Shown here: one piece after another, positions 27,311 through 36,568 of the stretch | Position numbering within the stretch: the stretch's first letter is position 1 | Layout of the letters: the number at the start of each line of letters is the position of its first letter | Assembly: GCA_029245955.1 (NCBI GenBank) | Contig: JAQWOH010000034.1 | Coordinates: 1 to 64,000, forward strand | DNA: 64,000 nucleotides | Direction of reading: 5' to 3' | From: Fuerstiella sp. | GTDB taxonomy: Bacteria; Planctomycetota; Planctomycetia; Planctomycetales; Planctomycetaceae | The notes under the pieces: generated by a model | What the model was told of the DNA's origin: nothing | Database searches by the model: none | The model's input: the letters and a program-made list of their open reading frames with translations, nothing else | Program-made: the position numbers and the translations under genes

Positions 27311-29935
27311 ATGACACGTCGAGACGACCGAACTGGCCTGTGGACACTCCGGATCCTCCTGCCGTTGGCTATGATTATTCACGTTCCTGCAGTCGCGCAG
27401 GAGCAGCCTGAGCGGGTCGTTCAGCCCGGTGTTCCTCAGGGCACCGTGACGTCGGGGCAGTTCAGCGATAGTCAGGTGTTTCCGAGTACTCAACGCGACT
27501 ACAGCGTATACGTGCCGGCTCAGTACAATGCCGATGAACCAGCCTCGCTGATGGTGTTCATGGATGGGCGTGGTTATGCCAATCCGAAGGGAGCGTTTCG
27601 AGTTCCCATCGTGTTTGACAACCTGATCCACCAAAAGGCGATGCCCGTCACCATTGCCGTGTTCGTTAATCCGGGAACGATTGCCGCGACAGTGCCGGAG
27701 GCGCAGAGTCGCAGCAATCGTTCGTTTGAATACGACTCGCTGGGTGACCGATACGCGAACTTTCTGACCGGCGAATTCCTGCCGGTTGCCCTGCAGCGGA
27801 TGAATGTGTCGACGGATCCTGCAGATCGAGCTGTCTGCGGCATTTCTTCCAGCGGCATCTGTGCCTTCACCGTGGCCTGGGAAAAGCCTGACCAGTTCGG
27901 CAAGGTGCTGAGCCACATCGGAAGCTTTACCAACATTCGCGGCGGCTGGGCTTATCCGGGACTGGTTCGAAAGACAAAGGGTGAACCGAAGGCGATTAGG
28001 GTGTACCTGCAGGATGGTCGAGACGATCTGAACAACCTGCATGGCAACTGGCCGCTGGGGAATCAGGATCTGGCGGCAGCTCTGCAGTTTGCCGGTTACC
28101 AATATCGGCTGCAGATGACGGATGGCGGTCACAGTGGCAAGTGGGCCGGCGAAGCGTTGCCGAACGCGTTGAAGTGGCTGTGGGACGACGACGCCACGTC
28201 GACCAATATTCCCATCGTCAATACCAAGCCGGAGTGGAAGCCGCATCCCGACGCCGTTGTTCAGAATGGCGTGCCGCACGGCAACGTTGAGAAAATGGAA
28301 CCGTGGGAATCGTCCATCTTCCCGGGCACGACTCGCGACTGGTCGGTCTACGTGCCCGCTCAATATCAGGCAACGAAGCCCGCGGCGCTGATGATTTTTC
28401 AGGATGGCCAGCGAATGGGCGACGTGAAGGGCCGATGGCGCGTTCCCATAGTGTTCGACAACCTGATTGCTCGCGGAGACATGCCGCCCACAATCGCCGT
28501 GTTCCTGAACCCCGGACATGACAAGTCAAAACCTCGAAGAAATGGCAGGCATTCCAATCGAAGCTTTGAATACGACAGCCTCGGAGATCGCTATGTCCGC
28601 TTTCTGCTGGAAGAAATTATTCCGGATGTCCGCCAGCGCTACACGATCTCAGACGATCCCCGGATGCACGCAATTGGCGGATCCAGTTCCGGGGCCATCT
28701 GTGCATTTACTGCGGCGTGGGAACGGACAGGTTTTTTCCGCAGAGTCTATTCGAACGTCGGCAGCTTCACCAATTTGCGAGGCGGAGATGTCTATCCGTC
28801 ACTTATTCGCAAGTCAGAACCTCGTCCCCTCCGCGTCTATATGGCGGACACCAGTGGCGATGTGGATAACGCATTTGGAAGCTGGCCGTGGGCCAATCAG
28901 CGGATGGCGTCCGCTCTGAAATACATGGGTTATGATACTCGATTGGTCTGGGCCGAAGGGTATGCCCACAATGATAACTTCGGCAGTTCTCGGTTCCCGG
29001 ACGCCATGCAGTGGTTGTGGCGAAAGGAAATTCATACTCCGGTGATCGATACAAGCGGAGATCTCGGCGGTGATCTGACGCTGCTGAATCTGTTGATACC
29101 GGGCGAATCCTGGGAGCTGGTCGCTGACGATCTTGGTTTCGCGGATGCTTTGTGTGCCGACAAAGACGGCAACCTGTACTTCTGCGACATGAGGGCTCCG
29201 GCGGTTATTCGTCTTAATACAGCTGATGGCACGAAGGTACAGATTGCCAAAGAGTCCGTCAGCGGTCTTGAGTTCAGTCCTGACGGGATGCTGCTGTACG
29301 CGTGTCAGGGATCAAAGAATCGAGTTATCTCCATCAATGTCAGCACTGGCGAAGTGAAGACGGTGGCGGAAGGAGTCAAACCCAACGACCTGGCCGTCAC
29401 CAGCGAAGGCTTCATCCTGATCACCGAGACCGGTGCGAAACAAGTGACTCGAATCAACCCGAAAACCGGAGAAGTTGTCCCCGTCGACACCGGCATCACC
29501 AAACCGAACGGCATCGCACTGTCCGGCGACGGTGGGACCCTGGCCGTGTCTGACTACGGCGGGACTCACACGTGGACGTTCCGAGTCAATGCCGGTGCTG
29601 TTCTGGATGCGAAGATGCCCACGATGCCGATGCGACTCCGTATCGATTCGAAAGGTGAATTTCGCTTCAACAACCCGCCGCCGTATGTCACGACGTCCCG
29701 TGGCGACGGTATGGCCGTGGACAAACGCGGACGTTATTACGTGACCAGCGATCTTGGCGTTCAGGTCTTTGACCCGACCGGCCGACCATGCGGAGTGCTG
29801 CCCAAAGTGGACAAGGACCAACCTCTGACAACCTGCGTCCTGGCCGGCAGCGACCACAATACTCTGTACATCGCGCATGGAAAACGAATCTATCGACGAA
29901 ATTTATCGGTATTAAAGCCAGCGCGACAGCGATAA
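27311..29935 (+). CDS. Tandem esterase fused to an SMP-30/gluconolactonase-like propeller
   Basis: An 874-residue exported protein with three parts. After a signal peptide (LLPLAMIIHVPAVAQ) come two homologous alpha/beta-hydrolase domains of the enterochelin-esterase/carbohydrate-esterase type. They span about residues 35-300 and 310-590 and share RDYSVYVPAQY / RDWSVYVPAQY, FRVPIVFDNLI / WRVPIVFDNLI and SNRSFEYDSLGDRY. Nucleophile Ser sits in CGISSSGICAF (about 180) and GGSSSGAICAF (about 460). Candidate His are in GGHSGKW and GYAHNDNF. From about 600 an SMP-30-like propeller follows (DLGFADALCADKDGNLYFCD, KPNGIALSGDGGTLAVSDYG). It probably deacylates a polysaccharide. The ATG at 27311 follows GTGGGA. 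Confidence 0.85.
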   Translation: MTRRDDRTGLWTLRILLPLAMIIHVPAVAQEQPERVVQPGVPQGTVTSGQFSDSQVFPSTQRDYSVYVPAQYNADEPASLMVFMDGRGYANPKGAFRVPIVFDNLIHQKAMPVTIAVFVNPGTIAATVPEAQSRSNRSFEYDSLGDRYANFLTGEFLPVALQRMNVSTDPADRAVCGISSSGICAFTVAWEKPDQFGKVLSHIGSFTNIRGGWAYPGLVRKTKGEPKAIRVYLQDGRDDLNNLHGNWPLGNQDLAAALQFAGYQYRLQMTDGGHSGKWAGEALPNALKWLWDDDATSTNIPIVNTKPEWKPHPDAVVQNGVPHGNVEKMEPWESSIFPGTTRDWSVYVPAQYQATKPAALMIFQDGQRMGDVKGRWRVPIVFDNLIARGDMPPTIAVFLNPGHDKSKPRRNGRHSNRSFEYDSLGDRYVRFLLEEIIPDVRQRYTISDDPRMHAIGGSSSGAICAFTAAWERTGFFRRVYSNVGSFTNLRGGDVYPSLIRKSEPRPLRVYMADTSGDVDNAFGSWPWANQRMASALKYMGYDTRLVWAEGYAHNDNFGSSRFPDAMQWLWRKEIHTPVIDTSGDLGGDLTLLNLLIPGESWELVADDLGFADALCADKDGNLYFCDMRAPAVIRLNTADGTKVQIAKESVSGLEFSPDGMLLYACQGSKNRVISINVSTGEVKTVAEGVKPNDLAVTSEGFILITETGAKQVTRINPKTGEVVPVDTGITKPNGIALSGDGGTLAVSDYGGTHTWTFRVNAGAVLDAKMPTMPMRLRIDSKGEFRFNNPPPYVTTSRGDGMAVDKRGRYYVTSDLGVQVFDPTGRPCGVLPKVDKDQPLTTCVLAGSDHNTLYIAHGKRIYRRNLSVLKPARQR

Positions 29936-30066
29936 ATATGTGTTGAGTCGTTCCAGTCCTGGTAACAGGACATCTGCCGCAATGCACCAGCGGCAAAGCC
30001 GGGGTTTTACGTCCGACTCGTATGGCTTAACCGCTGTATCTTGAAATACAATCGACCTGCATTGCC

Positions 30067-32271
30067 ATGACTTCTGTTCAACAACGTCGCGAGTTTCTTC
30101 GGCTCGGCATCACCGGGATGACGGCGACGCAAATCGCGTCTTTGTCACCACATGCTGCTTCTGCGTTGCATCTGCCGGGTGCTGATCGTGGCAGCTTTGG
30201 ACGCGCTCGCAGTGTCATCATCATGTATTGCTGGGGCGGGATGAGCCATATCGATACGTTCGATATGAAGCCCAACGCCGGCCGCGAGATTCGTGGTGAG
30301 TTTGATCCGGTGTCCACCACTGTGCCGGGGATTCACGTCACAGAACATCTGCCGATGATCTCGCAACAGATGCATCATCTGGCGGTTGTCCGCAGCGTGC
30401 ACCATCGGTCGGCGGACCATCGCAAAGCCGCTTACTGGAACCTGACAGGACATGCGCCGACCGGGGAGGAAGGCGGAGTGACTCCGCCGGTGTTGCCATC
30501 GCGGAAAGACTGGCCGGGAATCGGCGCCCAGGTTGCTGTCGCAATGCAGCGGGATCGGCGTTATCAACACCGGAAGCGAGTCCATCGTGTCAATCCAGAG
30601 GATGTGGTTGAAGCCCAGAACACGTCGGCATTCGATTGGGAAAAGATCCGAGTCATCAGCAAAGTCAGTCTGAGCACCGATGTCCTCGGTGCCGGACATT
30701 TCTCCTCAGGTTCATTCGGTCGCCAGGACGGCTATACGAATGACGGTTCGGTCGAACTGATCGGTATGATTGGCAAGGCGTTTGCCTCATCAATTCCATT
30801 AACGCGGCACGCCGCCGGACCACAGGCAGACTTCTCACAAATGGTCGTCGGTGACAGCACGGCGGGCGACTGGGGTTCCGACACGCATGGTCGATCCGGC
30901 AACCTGAGCCTGATTGGCGATGGCGAAGCGAATGTCCCGCATGCAGGCTTCGGTTGCCATGCCAACAAATTTATCACTCTGAACCTGGACAAAGTCCGCC
31001 AACGTCATTTTGAAGCAACCGACAGGGCGTTCATTCTGACCTGTCGCGTCGGAATCAATCGTGATCCGGGTGTCCATGCCGGCGCAGTCGGACAGGCGGG
31101 AATCTGGCTTGACGGAAAGCCGGTAGCGGTGAGTGGACTTCTAAAAAGAGACGCTCGTTCACACACATTGGAAGCCACTATCCATCCGCAGGCAGCGTAT
31201 TTAACACTGGCGATGCTGAATGGTGACGGGTCAACATTCTTCGATGACATTGCCATGCGGGATGTATTCCTGCATGAAGTTGAGGGCGAACTTCCCGATC
31301 CACCTGTCGATCAGCAACCGACTGAATCTGAGATCGCTGCGCAACAGGTCACTGAAGACCTGGCCGCTAATTTGCCACGGACAATCAGCATTCCATACCC
31401 GCTGGCAGATCGAGGAGTACTGAATGGACAGTTCGGCGGATTTCTTGGGCTGGAATATGATCCGGTGTTCGTTCACCCAGGCCGAGGGACATCCTTCAAG
31501 GGCGTTTCACCGAATTCCGGAACCCTCGATTTGACATTTCACGGGGTGACGAAACGTCGGATGGCCGAACGCAGCCAGTTGCTGGATGGCCTGAATGCAG
31601 GCTTCCCACGGGCTCTTGATTCAGACGCGGCGTTTCGCGTGCAGGCCTCGCAGGACCAGGCGATCAACATGTTGTTGTCACCGGATGTCAAACTAGCTTT
31701 TGATCTCGCCAAAGAAGCGAAAGTGACACGAAAACTTTACGGTGATCATGTGGCCGGTCAAAGCACTCTGTTAGGCAGACGCCTGACCGACGCCGGAGTA
31801 CCACTGGTGACTGTGAACCTGAGCGTGGGTGATCTGAACGGGGCGTCCGGCGATAACTGGGATACGCATGGCAACAATTTCAACCGTCTGAAGAACGACC
31901 TTCTGCCGCCCTGGGATCGCGCGGCCTCGGCGCTGATTCGGGATCTTGCCGACAGCGGAAGAATCGACGACACACTGGTCGTATTTCTGACTGAATTCGG
32001 GCGGACGCCGAAAATCAACGGCGCAGCGGGCCGTGATCATTTTCCTGATTGCTACAGCGTTCTGTTCGCCGGAGCGGGAGTTCAGGGCGGTATGGTACTG
32101 GGCAAGTCCGACGCTACGGCATCCCGGCCAGTCGACGCGGCCTGCACGCCGGAAGACATTCACGCCACTATCTTCCACGTGTTAGGCATTCGTCCCGACT
32201 TTCAGGTCCGTGATACAGATGATCGGCCGCTGGTGATGTGCGAAGGCACTCCCCTGTCCGTTTTCGGGTAG
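30067..32271 (+). CDS. DUF1501 protein with inserted NPCBM-like carbohydrate-binding domain
   Basis: At 734 residues this is about 250 longer than an ordinary DUF1501 protein. The N-terminus has RREFLRLGITGM, a Tat-type signal, then the DUF1501 opening IMYCWGGMSHIDTFDMKP. The family sequence breaks near residue 165 and resumes at about 440 with NGQFGGFLGLEYDPVFV, continuing to FLTEFGRTPKINGAAGRDHF. The inserted block carries GDGEANVPHAGFGCHANKF, CRVGIN and FFDDIAMRDV, the pattern of the NPCBM/galactose-binding-like fold. This suggests a DUF1501 enzyme with a built-in sugar-binding module. There is no PSD1 partner next to it. The ATG at 30067 lacks a clear ribosome binding site. Confidence 0.82.
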   Translation: MTSVQQRREFLRLGITGMTATQIASLSPHAASALHLPGADRGSFGRARSVIIMYCWGGMSHIDTFDMKPNAGREIRGEFDPVSTTVPGIHVTEHLPMISQQMHHLAVVRSVHHRSADHRKAAYWNLTGHAPTGEEGGVTPPVLPSRKDWPGIGAQVAVAMQRDRRYQHRKRVHRVNPEDVVEAQNTSAFDWEKIRVISKVSLSTDVLGAGHFSSGSFGRQDGYTNDGSVELIGMIGKAFASSIPLTRHAAGPQADFSQMVVGDSTAGDWGSDTHGRSGNLSLIGDGEANVPHAGFGCHANKFITLNLDKVRQRHFEATDRAFILTCRVGINRDPGVHAGAVGQAGIWLDGKPVAVSGLLKRDARSHTLEATIHPQAAYLTLAMLNGDGSTFFDDIAMRDVFLHEVEGELPDPPVDQQPTESEIAAQQVTEDLAANLPRTISIPYPLADRGVLNGQFGGFLGLEYDPVFVHPGRGTSFKGVSPNSGTLDLTFHGVTKRRMAERSQLLDGLNAGFPRALDSDAAFRVQASQDQAINMLLSPDVKLAFDLAKEAKVTRKLYGDHVAGQSTLLGRRLTDAGVPLVTVNLSVGDLNGASGDNWDTHGNNFNRLKNDLLPPWDRAASALIRDLADSGRIDDTLVVFLTEFGRTPKINGAAGRDHFPDCYSVLFAGAGVQGGMVLGKSDATASRPVDAACTPEDIHATIFHVLGIRPDFQVRDTDDRPLVMCEGTPLSVFG

Positions 32272-32448
32272 GAAAACATGAATACCGCAGGCTGGTCTGA
32301 CCGAGTTGCACGGAGGTCTGCTGCGTCACGCCGAAGAGCCCCCGAATTCTGACGAATGGCGCAATTCTTCAGTTTCCAGGTCGCAATTCGCCGTCGGTCG
32401 GCTTCTATTCTGATGAGAACAGAAAATTTGATCAGTCAGGAGCGATCA

Positions 32449-32733
32449 ATGCAATCCACGCCGGAACTGGCAATAGAGGCACAGTCTGAGAACAGGGCAT
32501 CATTTGCTGAACTGATTCGACGGTACCGGCGCGTGGTGCTCTCCTCCGCGTGGTCTGTATTGCACGATTATCACTCTGCTCAGGATGTGGCTCCAGACTG
32601 TTTTCTCATCGCAATCTGACAGCTTCCCGGTGTCGATATCCACTGCTGGTCAGGCACCTGCGGCTGTCTATTTTGTGCCGAGCTTGCTCCATTGTTTATC
32701 GACGTAACGAAAAAGACCGATCGGAAAATATCG
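32449..32733 (+). pseudogene. ECF sigma factor, truncated (region 2 only)
   Basis: The ATG at 32449 has a good ribosome binding site (AGGAG, spacing 7). The product begins like a planctomycete ECF sigma factor: FAELIRRYRRVVLSSAWSVL, then AQDVAPDCFLIAI. This is region 2, but it stops at 32617-32619. Beyond the stop, sigma-like scraps continue (QLPGVDI, then IDVTKKTDRK), but region 4 with its helix-turn-helix is absent. The remnant runs straight into the next decayed gene. It is the second dead sigma factor in this window. Confidence 0.6.
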
Positions 32734-33114
32734 TGCTGCAAAACAGAGTTTCGCCCAACGGCCGAGTCGTCAGTCAGGACGGAAAAGGAGTTGCAAAGAC
32801 GGTGGTGAGCATTCGCAACGACAAACACCGCATGCTGCATGCGAGTATCCTGATCATTGGTACTGCGGTCCGGACTGACGGATACTTGCAACTTCCGCCA
32901 GTGCACGGAACTGACACGTCGTCGGTTGGAAATGCTATTGCAGACTTTTCGCAGCACATGATGCTGCGACGGGCAGTCGCCTCCGTCTATTGATCCTGTG
33001 ACTGTGGATGTCGACGGTTCCGATTCTGATGAACCTGTTAAAGACGGCCTCTTGTCTGAGACACAAGCCAGGGCCATGTTGGCTGCCGCCCGCAAAGCGG
33101 CAAACACAAAATAG
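32734..33114 (+). pseudogene. Carboxypeptidase-regulatory-like domain protein, frameshifted remnant
   Basis: Reads in one frame as GRVVSQDGKGVAKTVVSIRN, then TDGYLQLPPVHG and SVGNAIADFS, the pattern of a carboxypeptidase-regulatory-like beta sandwich. Near 32970 the frame shifts by one base. The next frame continues sensibly with PPSIDPVTVDVDGSDSDEP and LSETQARAMLAAARKA to a stop at 33112-33114. No signal peptide or N-terminus remains, because the sequence begins where the sigma remnant ends. It probably was a FecR- or sigma-linked secreted protein; this is inference. Confidence 0.55.
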
Positions 33115-33225
33115 ACCGATTAACAAGTGACAGACAAACCGGGCCGCCGTTTCACGTCACGCAGGGCCACAGAATATTATTAAGCCCCGGTCAATACCCA
33201 AACCAAAGTTCCGTCGTAACGCGGC

Positions 33226-35751
33226 CTACTCCAGTGAAAACCTGATCACCTTGCGTTCGTCAGCATCGGATTCTCCGGCGATGCGGAAGAACTTTTCGAG
33301 AGCGTTGGTATAGGCGATTTTTGCCGCGGGCTGTTCGGTCTCAGAAATGAATCGTCGTCGGTTGTGCCACAGCAGTCGGACGGATTCCGCACACCACAGT
33401 GCACTTTCACGTGAGGCTCTGATTGGTTGATTGTCAATAATCACGTTGACGGGATTGGTGTGCAGTTGTGGGAATTGTCGGACGGCAACCCAGCTGCTTT
33501 GCGGGATCGGGACACTAAATTCCAGATCGTGGATCTTTCCGTCTGCGGCCACCGACTTTGACGCGGCAACGCGGCCATTGACGACAACTTCGACCAGTCG
33601 CTGACCGCCTTGTATGTACCCCGTGTCTCTGGGAGCGTGCAGGTGGACCGTGTCCCCCACCATTCGACGGCCCGCCGACGGCGGCAACGTTCCATAGGCC
33701 ACGGCGTTGGGCTGTTCCGGTGCGAAGGAAACACTTGTCCTGACCGTGACTGACGCTGGACTCCTGAACGCGATGTCGGAACGGCCGGGTGACCGGTCGT
33801 CTACACTAAACTTCACGGCGTGCGCATAACCGTCAGACACATATGATTGGCCGGCCGCTATTCCTCGACACCAGTCAGGAAAGCTCACCTGTGTTATGTC
33901 TCCAAGCTGCACATACACCCGGCCCTGACCGACTCGCCGACTGCTCATGCAGGGGAAATCCGTTTCTCCGCTCAGTTTCAGCGGAAACCCGCAGTTCATG
34001 AGATGGTACCATGTGTTCCATTCCGGAATCCTGGCCGTGTCCATCGCACTGATAAAGTCGCACACACCTTCGCTGGTGCTGACAAAAATTTCCATTGCTC
34101 CTCCGCCGTTCATGGACGGCAGTGCGACATTCGGTAATGTGTCCGCCGCTCGATTGGCGCTGTTCTGAAGTTCAGCGGGCGTCAACTGTCCATTCGTGTC
34201 TTCGTCCGTCCGTTTAAACTCTTCAGCCAGCAGGCCGGCTGCGGCTTCATCTGCGGACAGTGTGCCGCTCGCGTCGGCATCAAGTTTTGAAATCTGCCAC
34301 CTGGCGGCCTGTTGAGGGTCGACATGCAGCGCCGAATGAGGATACCCCGTGACTCCCCCCTGCTCTTTGGCCCATCTCATCACCGGCACCGTCCACCTGG
34401 GCCACCCTTTTGTTGATGTGCCGTCAGAGCCCGGGTACGTCTGATTTTTCAGGTTCAGCAGACACACATGCCCCAGCGCCGCAGATCCGAAGCCGCTGAT
34501 TTCCAGGTCGTATTTCAGAATACTGAATGGCTCGCTGACGATATCGGCGATTGGTGAAAAGTAATTTCTCTGAAAGTCGAAGCACGGTCCCCACGTCAGC
34601 ACGCAGCCAACGTTCAGTCCCTCGCCCTTCACCTGAGCAAACATATCCTGCGGCGTCACCCCCTGAGTCGGGTTGTCGTAGTGTGAACATCCGGCACCGT
34701 GAATGTGATGGTCGCCGCAGTAAAACCCAAACGTCATAGGATCGATCCATCGTTTCAACCTTACATCAATGACGTTTTCGGTGCCCTCCGTCACCATGAT
34801 CTTCTGTCGACTGCGCAGGTATTCCGGACCACGGTTGGAAACGAGGTCAAATTCACCCGGAGGCAACAGCACGACATCGCGGTCTTTGCGGTAGATCTGC
34901 GGTTGAAAGAAGAAATCGGGAGCGAGTCGTTTGGCCTGGGGAGGGTAGATACGACCATCACCGTCGCGAATCTCAAGCCGAGCGGTCGTCGGCTGACCGT
35001 CAAAGTCGTTGATCTTTAATTTGACAGGAACTGCGGCGGCAACACTGAACAGCACCGGAACCTCGCTGCGAAAACCCAGGTCCTGGGTACCTTCGCCAAT
35101 GTCGAAAACGATCGTCGCTTCCCTCTGTCCTGCTTCACTGCTGTAAACCAATGCCAGCAGATATTCAGCCTGCAGACCGCTGAGGCGAGACGTCATCGGT
35201 GACTGGTCGAAGATTTCGACGTCCAGAAAACGGCGATCACCGTCCATGTTTTCGTTGATCTTCAATTCCGTCTGAGCCTGGCGTTTCAGAATCGCTTCCA
35301 CAGTGCCTGCATAGACCGGACCAGCCTGCGGACTGCTGATTTGCAAACGGCGCGTCACTGTCGCATCGTTGATTACCTTTACCAGCACGGGCGTGTAACC
35401 ACCCTGCTGCACCACGGGGTCTCCCGGACCGCGAGCAACTTTCACGCGCAATTCCGGATTTATTGAGACAGCAAACAACACCCACTGATCGAATAACCGC
35501 TGAATATTATCGCTGCTTTCTGCCTTGATAGCCGTTCGCAGCTGCCGCTCCGTTTTTTTAGGCAACGGATGCCCCAGATATTTCAGAGCATCCAGCAATC
35601 GTGAAGCATTTGCCGCCAGCGGTTGGCCGTCAACGGCTGGACGAGTAATGTCGGTGGCGTTCGAATTCGACGGTACAATGACAGCCAGCAACAGCATCAT
35701 AGGCAATACGGGAATACGGAACCTTGACGTTGCAGAATGTGTGAACAACAC
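33226..35751 (-). CDS. Exported CehA/McbA-type PHP metallohydrolase with EF-hand insert
   Basis: An 841-residue exported protein. The GTG at 35751 is chosen because GGGAG lies 7 bases upstream and it yields a proper signal peptide (RFRIPVLPMMLLLAVIVPSNSNA); the open frame to 36045 is longer. Residues about 60-330 are beta-rich. The PHP metal site begins at about residue 348 with FYCGDHHIHGAGCSHYDN. Two EF-hand-like loops are inserted in the PHP region at about 490 (DADASGTLSADEA) and 520 (DEDTNGQLTPAEL). The end (SSWVAVRQFPQLHTNPVNV) resembles that of the other CehA-like gene at 17997. It is a metal-dependent hydrolase by family; calcium may tune it. It is divergent from the BON-domain gene. 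Confidence 0.8.
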   Translation of the reverse strand: MLFTHSATSRFRIPVLPMMLLLAVIVPSNSNATDITRPAVDGQPLAANASRLLDALKYLGHPLPKKTERQLRTAIKAESSDNIQRLFDQWVLFAVSINPELRVKVARGPGDPVVQQGGYTPVLVKVINDATVTRRLQISSPQAGPVYAGTVEAILKRQAQTELKINENMDGDRRFLDVEIFDQSPMTSRLSGLQAEYLLALVYSSEAGQREATIVFDIGEGTQDLGFRSEVPVLFSVAAAVPVKLKINDFDGQPTTARLEIRDGDGRIYPPQAKRLAPDFFFQPQIYRKDRDVVLLPPGEFDLVSNRGPEYLRSRQKIMVTEGTENVIDVRLKRWIDPMTFGFYCGDHHIHGAGCSHYDNPTQGVTPQDMFAQVKGEGLNVGCVLTWGPCFDFQRNYFSPIADIVSEPFSILKYDLEISGFGSAALGHVCLLNLKNQTYPGSDGTSTKGWPRWTVPVMRWAKEQGGVTGYPHSALHVDPQQAARWQISKLDADASGTLSADEAAAGLLAEEFKRTDEDTNGQLTPAELQNSANRAADTLPNVALPSMNGGGAMEIFVSTSEGVCDFISAMDTARIPEWNTWYHLMNCGFPLKLSGETDFPCMSSRRVGQGRVYVQLGDITQVSFPDWCRGIAAGQSYVSDGYAHAVKFSVDDRSPGRSDIAFRSPASVTVRTSVSFAPEQPNAVAYGTLPPSAGRRMVGDTVHLHAPRDTGYIQGGQRLVEVVVNGRVAASKSVAADGKIHDLEFSVPIPQSSWVAVRQFPQLHTNPVNVIIDNQPIRASRESALWCAESVRLLWHNRRRFISETEQPAAKIAYTNALEKFFRIAGESDADERKVIRFSLE

Positions 35752-36140
35752 GTTGATGCTCCCGGCAGGATGAAACTGAGACAGACAGTTTGCCAAACAC
35801 GTATCCGGCTGTCGATGCACCAGCGCTGAACGCCATGTTTGCGGCGTGCGCTGCCCCGACCAAATCATGTTGCGCACGGGCTCACGCTTCGCGCGCAGAG
35901 CCGTCACGAAGGACAGACAGACCACCGGAATACGGCAGTCCGTTGTCCCGGGACAAAATGTTGATATCGGAACAATCGGGACAGACCGATCCGGAACGGC
36001 AGAAACTGCCGGAGTGGGCAGGAAATCCATCCGGAGCCGCGACACGAAGACCGACCCAGCCCTGTAAACCGCGCTTCAGGAAAAGGCGGCCCAGTAACGG
36101 GTTGATGGTTGATGCAACACGAAACAGGCGGCCCTCCCCA

Positions 36141-36395
36141 ATGAAGTCAGACTCAACATCCAGAAAACTTGCACGATCAATTCGTGTCGACACCGACCAC
36201 TATGTTCATGAGATGATGCAGCGAGCGGTCGAGCGGATGTCGAACGCGTCCGTGACGGTGCAGATGTCCGGAGACACTGTGCTGTTGACCGGTTCAGTCA
36301 ACAGCTGGCAGGACAAACAGGATGCTCAGGAAGCCATTCGGGCCATAAGTCGTTCGCGCACAATTCACAACGAACTTCAGGTATGCGACGTTTGA
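36141..36395 (+). CDS. Small BON-domain protein
   Basis: An 84-residue protein consisting almost entirely of one BON (phospholipid-binding, OsmY-like) domain: MMQRAVERMSNASVTVQMSG, then TVLLTGSVNSWQDKQDAQEA and IRAISRSRTIHNELQV. There is no signal peptide in the short form. A start at 36105 would add 12 residues and still give none. BON domains often bind membranes or partner proteins in envelope stress. It stands between two large minus-strand genes, so it has its own promoter. The ribosome binding site is weak. Confidence 0.7.
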   Translation: MKSDSTSRKLARSIRVDTDHYVHEMMQRAVERMSNASVTVQMSGDTVLLTGSVNSWQDKQDAQEAIRAISRSRTIHNELQVCDV

Positions 36396-36568
36396 GATTG
36401 ACCGGCCCAGTCGCTGTACAGCATCAGCGCGTCGTTGCTTAAGGGCACGCGTTGCGGAATCGAATCTTGAAAGCCAGGCACTTCACGATCAGGTAATCAG
36501 GTCGGCCACAGTGGCAGAAGCCTGAGACCAGGACATCAGTTGTCTGAAGTTGTAGCCTGAAGAACGGT

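Noticed and set aside
27086..28519. Long open frame of 477 codons on the minus strand opposite the tandem esterase gene
   Set aside because: It is rich in Arg, His and Val without any family motif or signal and mirrors the plus-strand coding frame. A shadow of the real gene.
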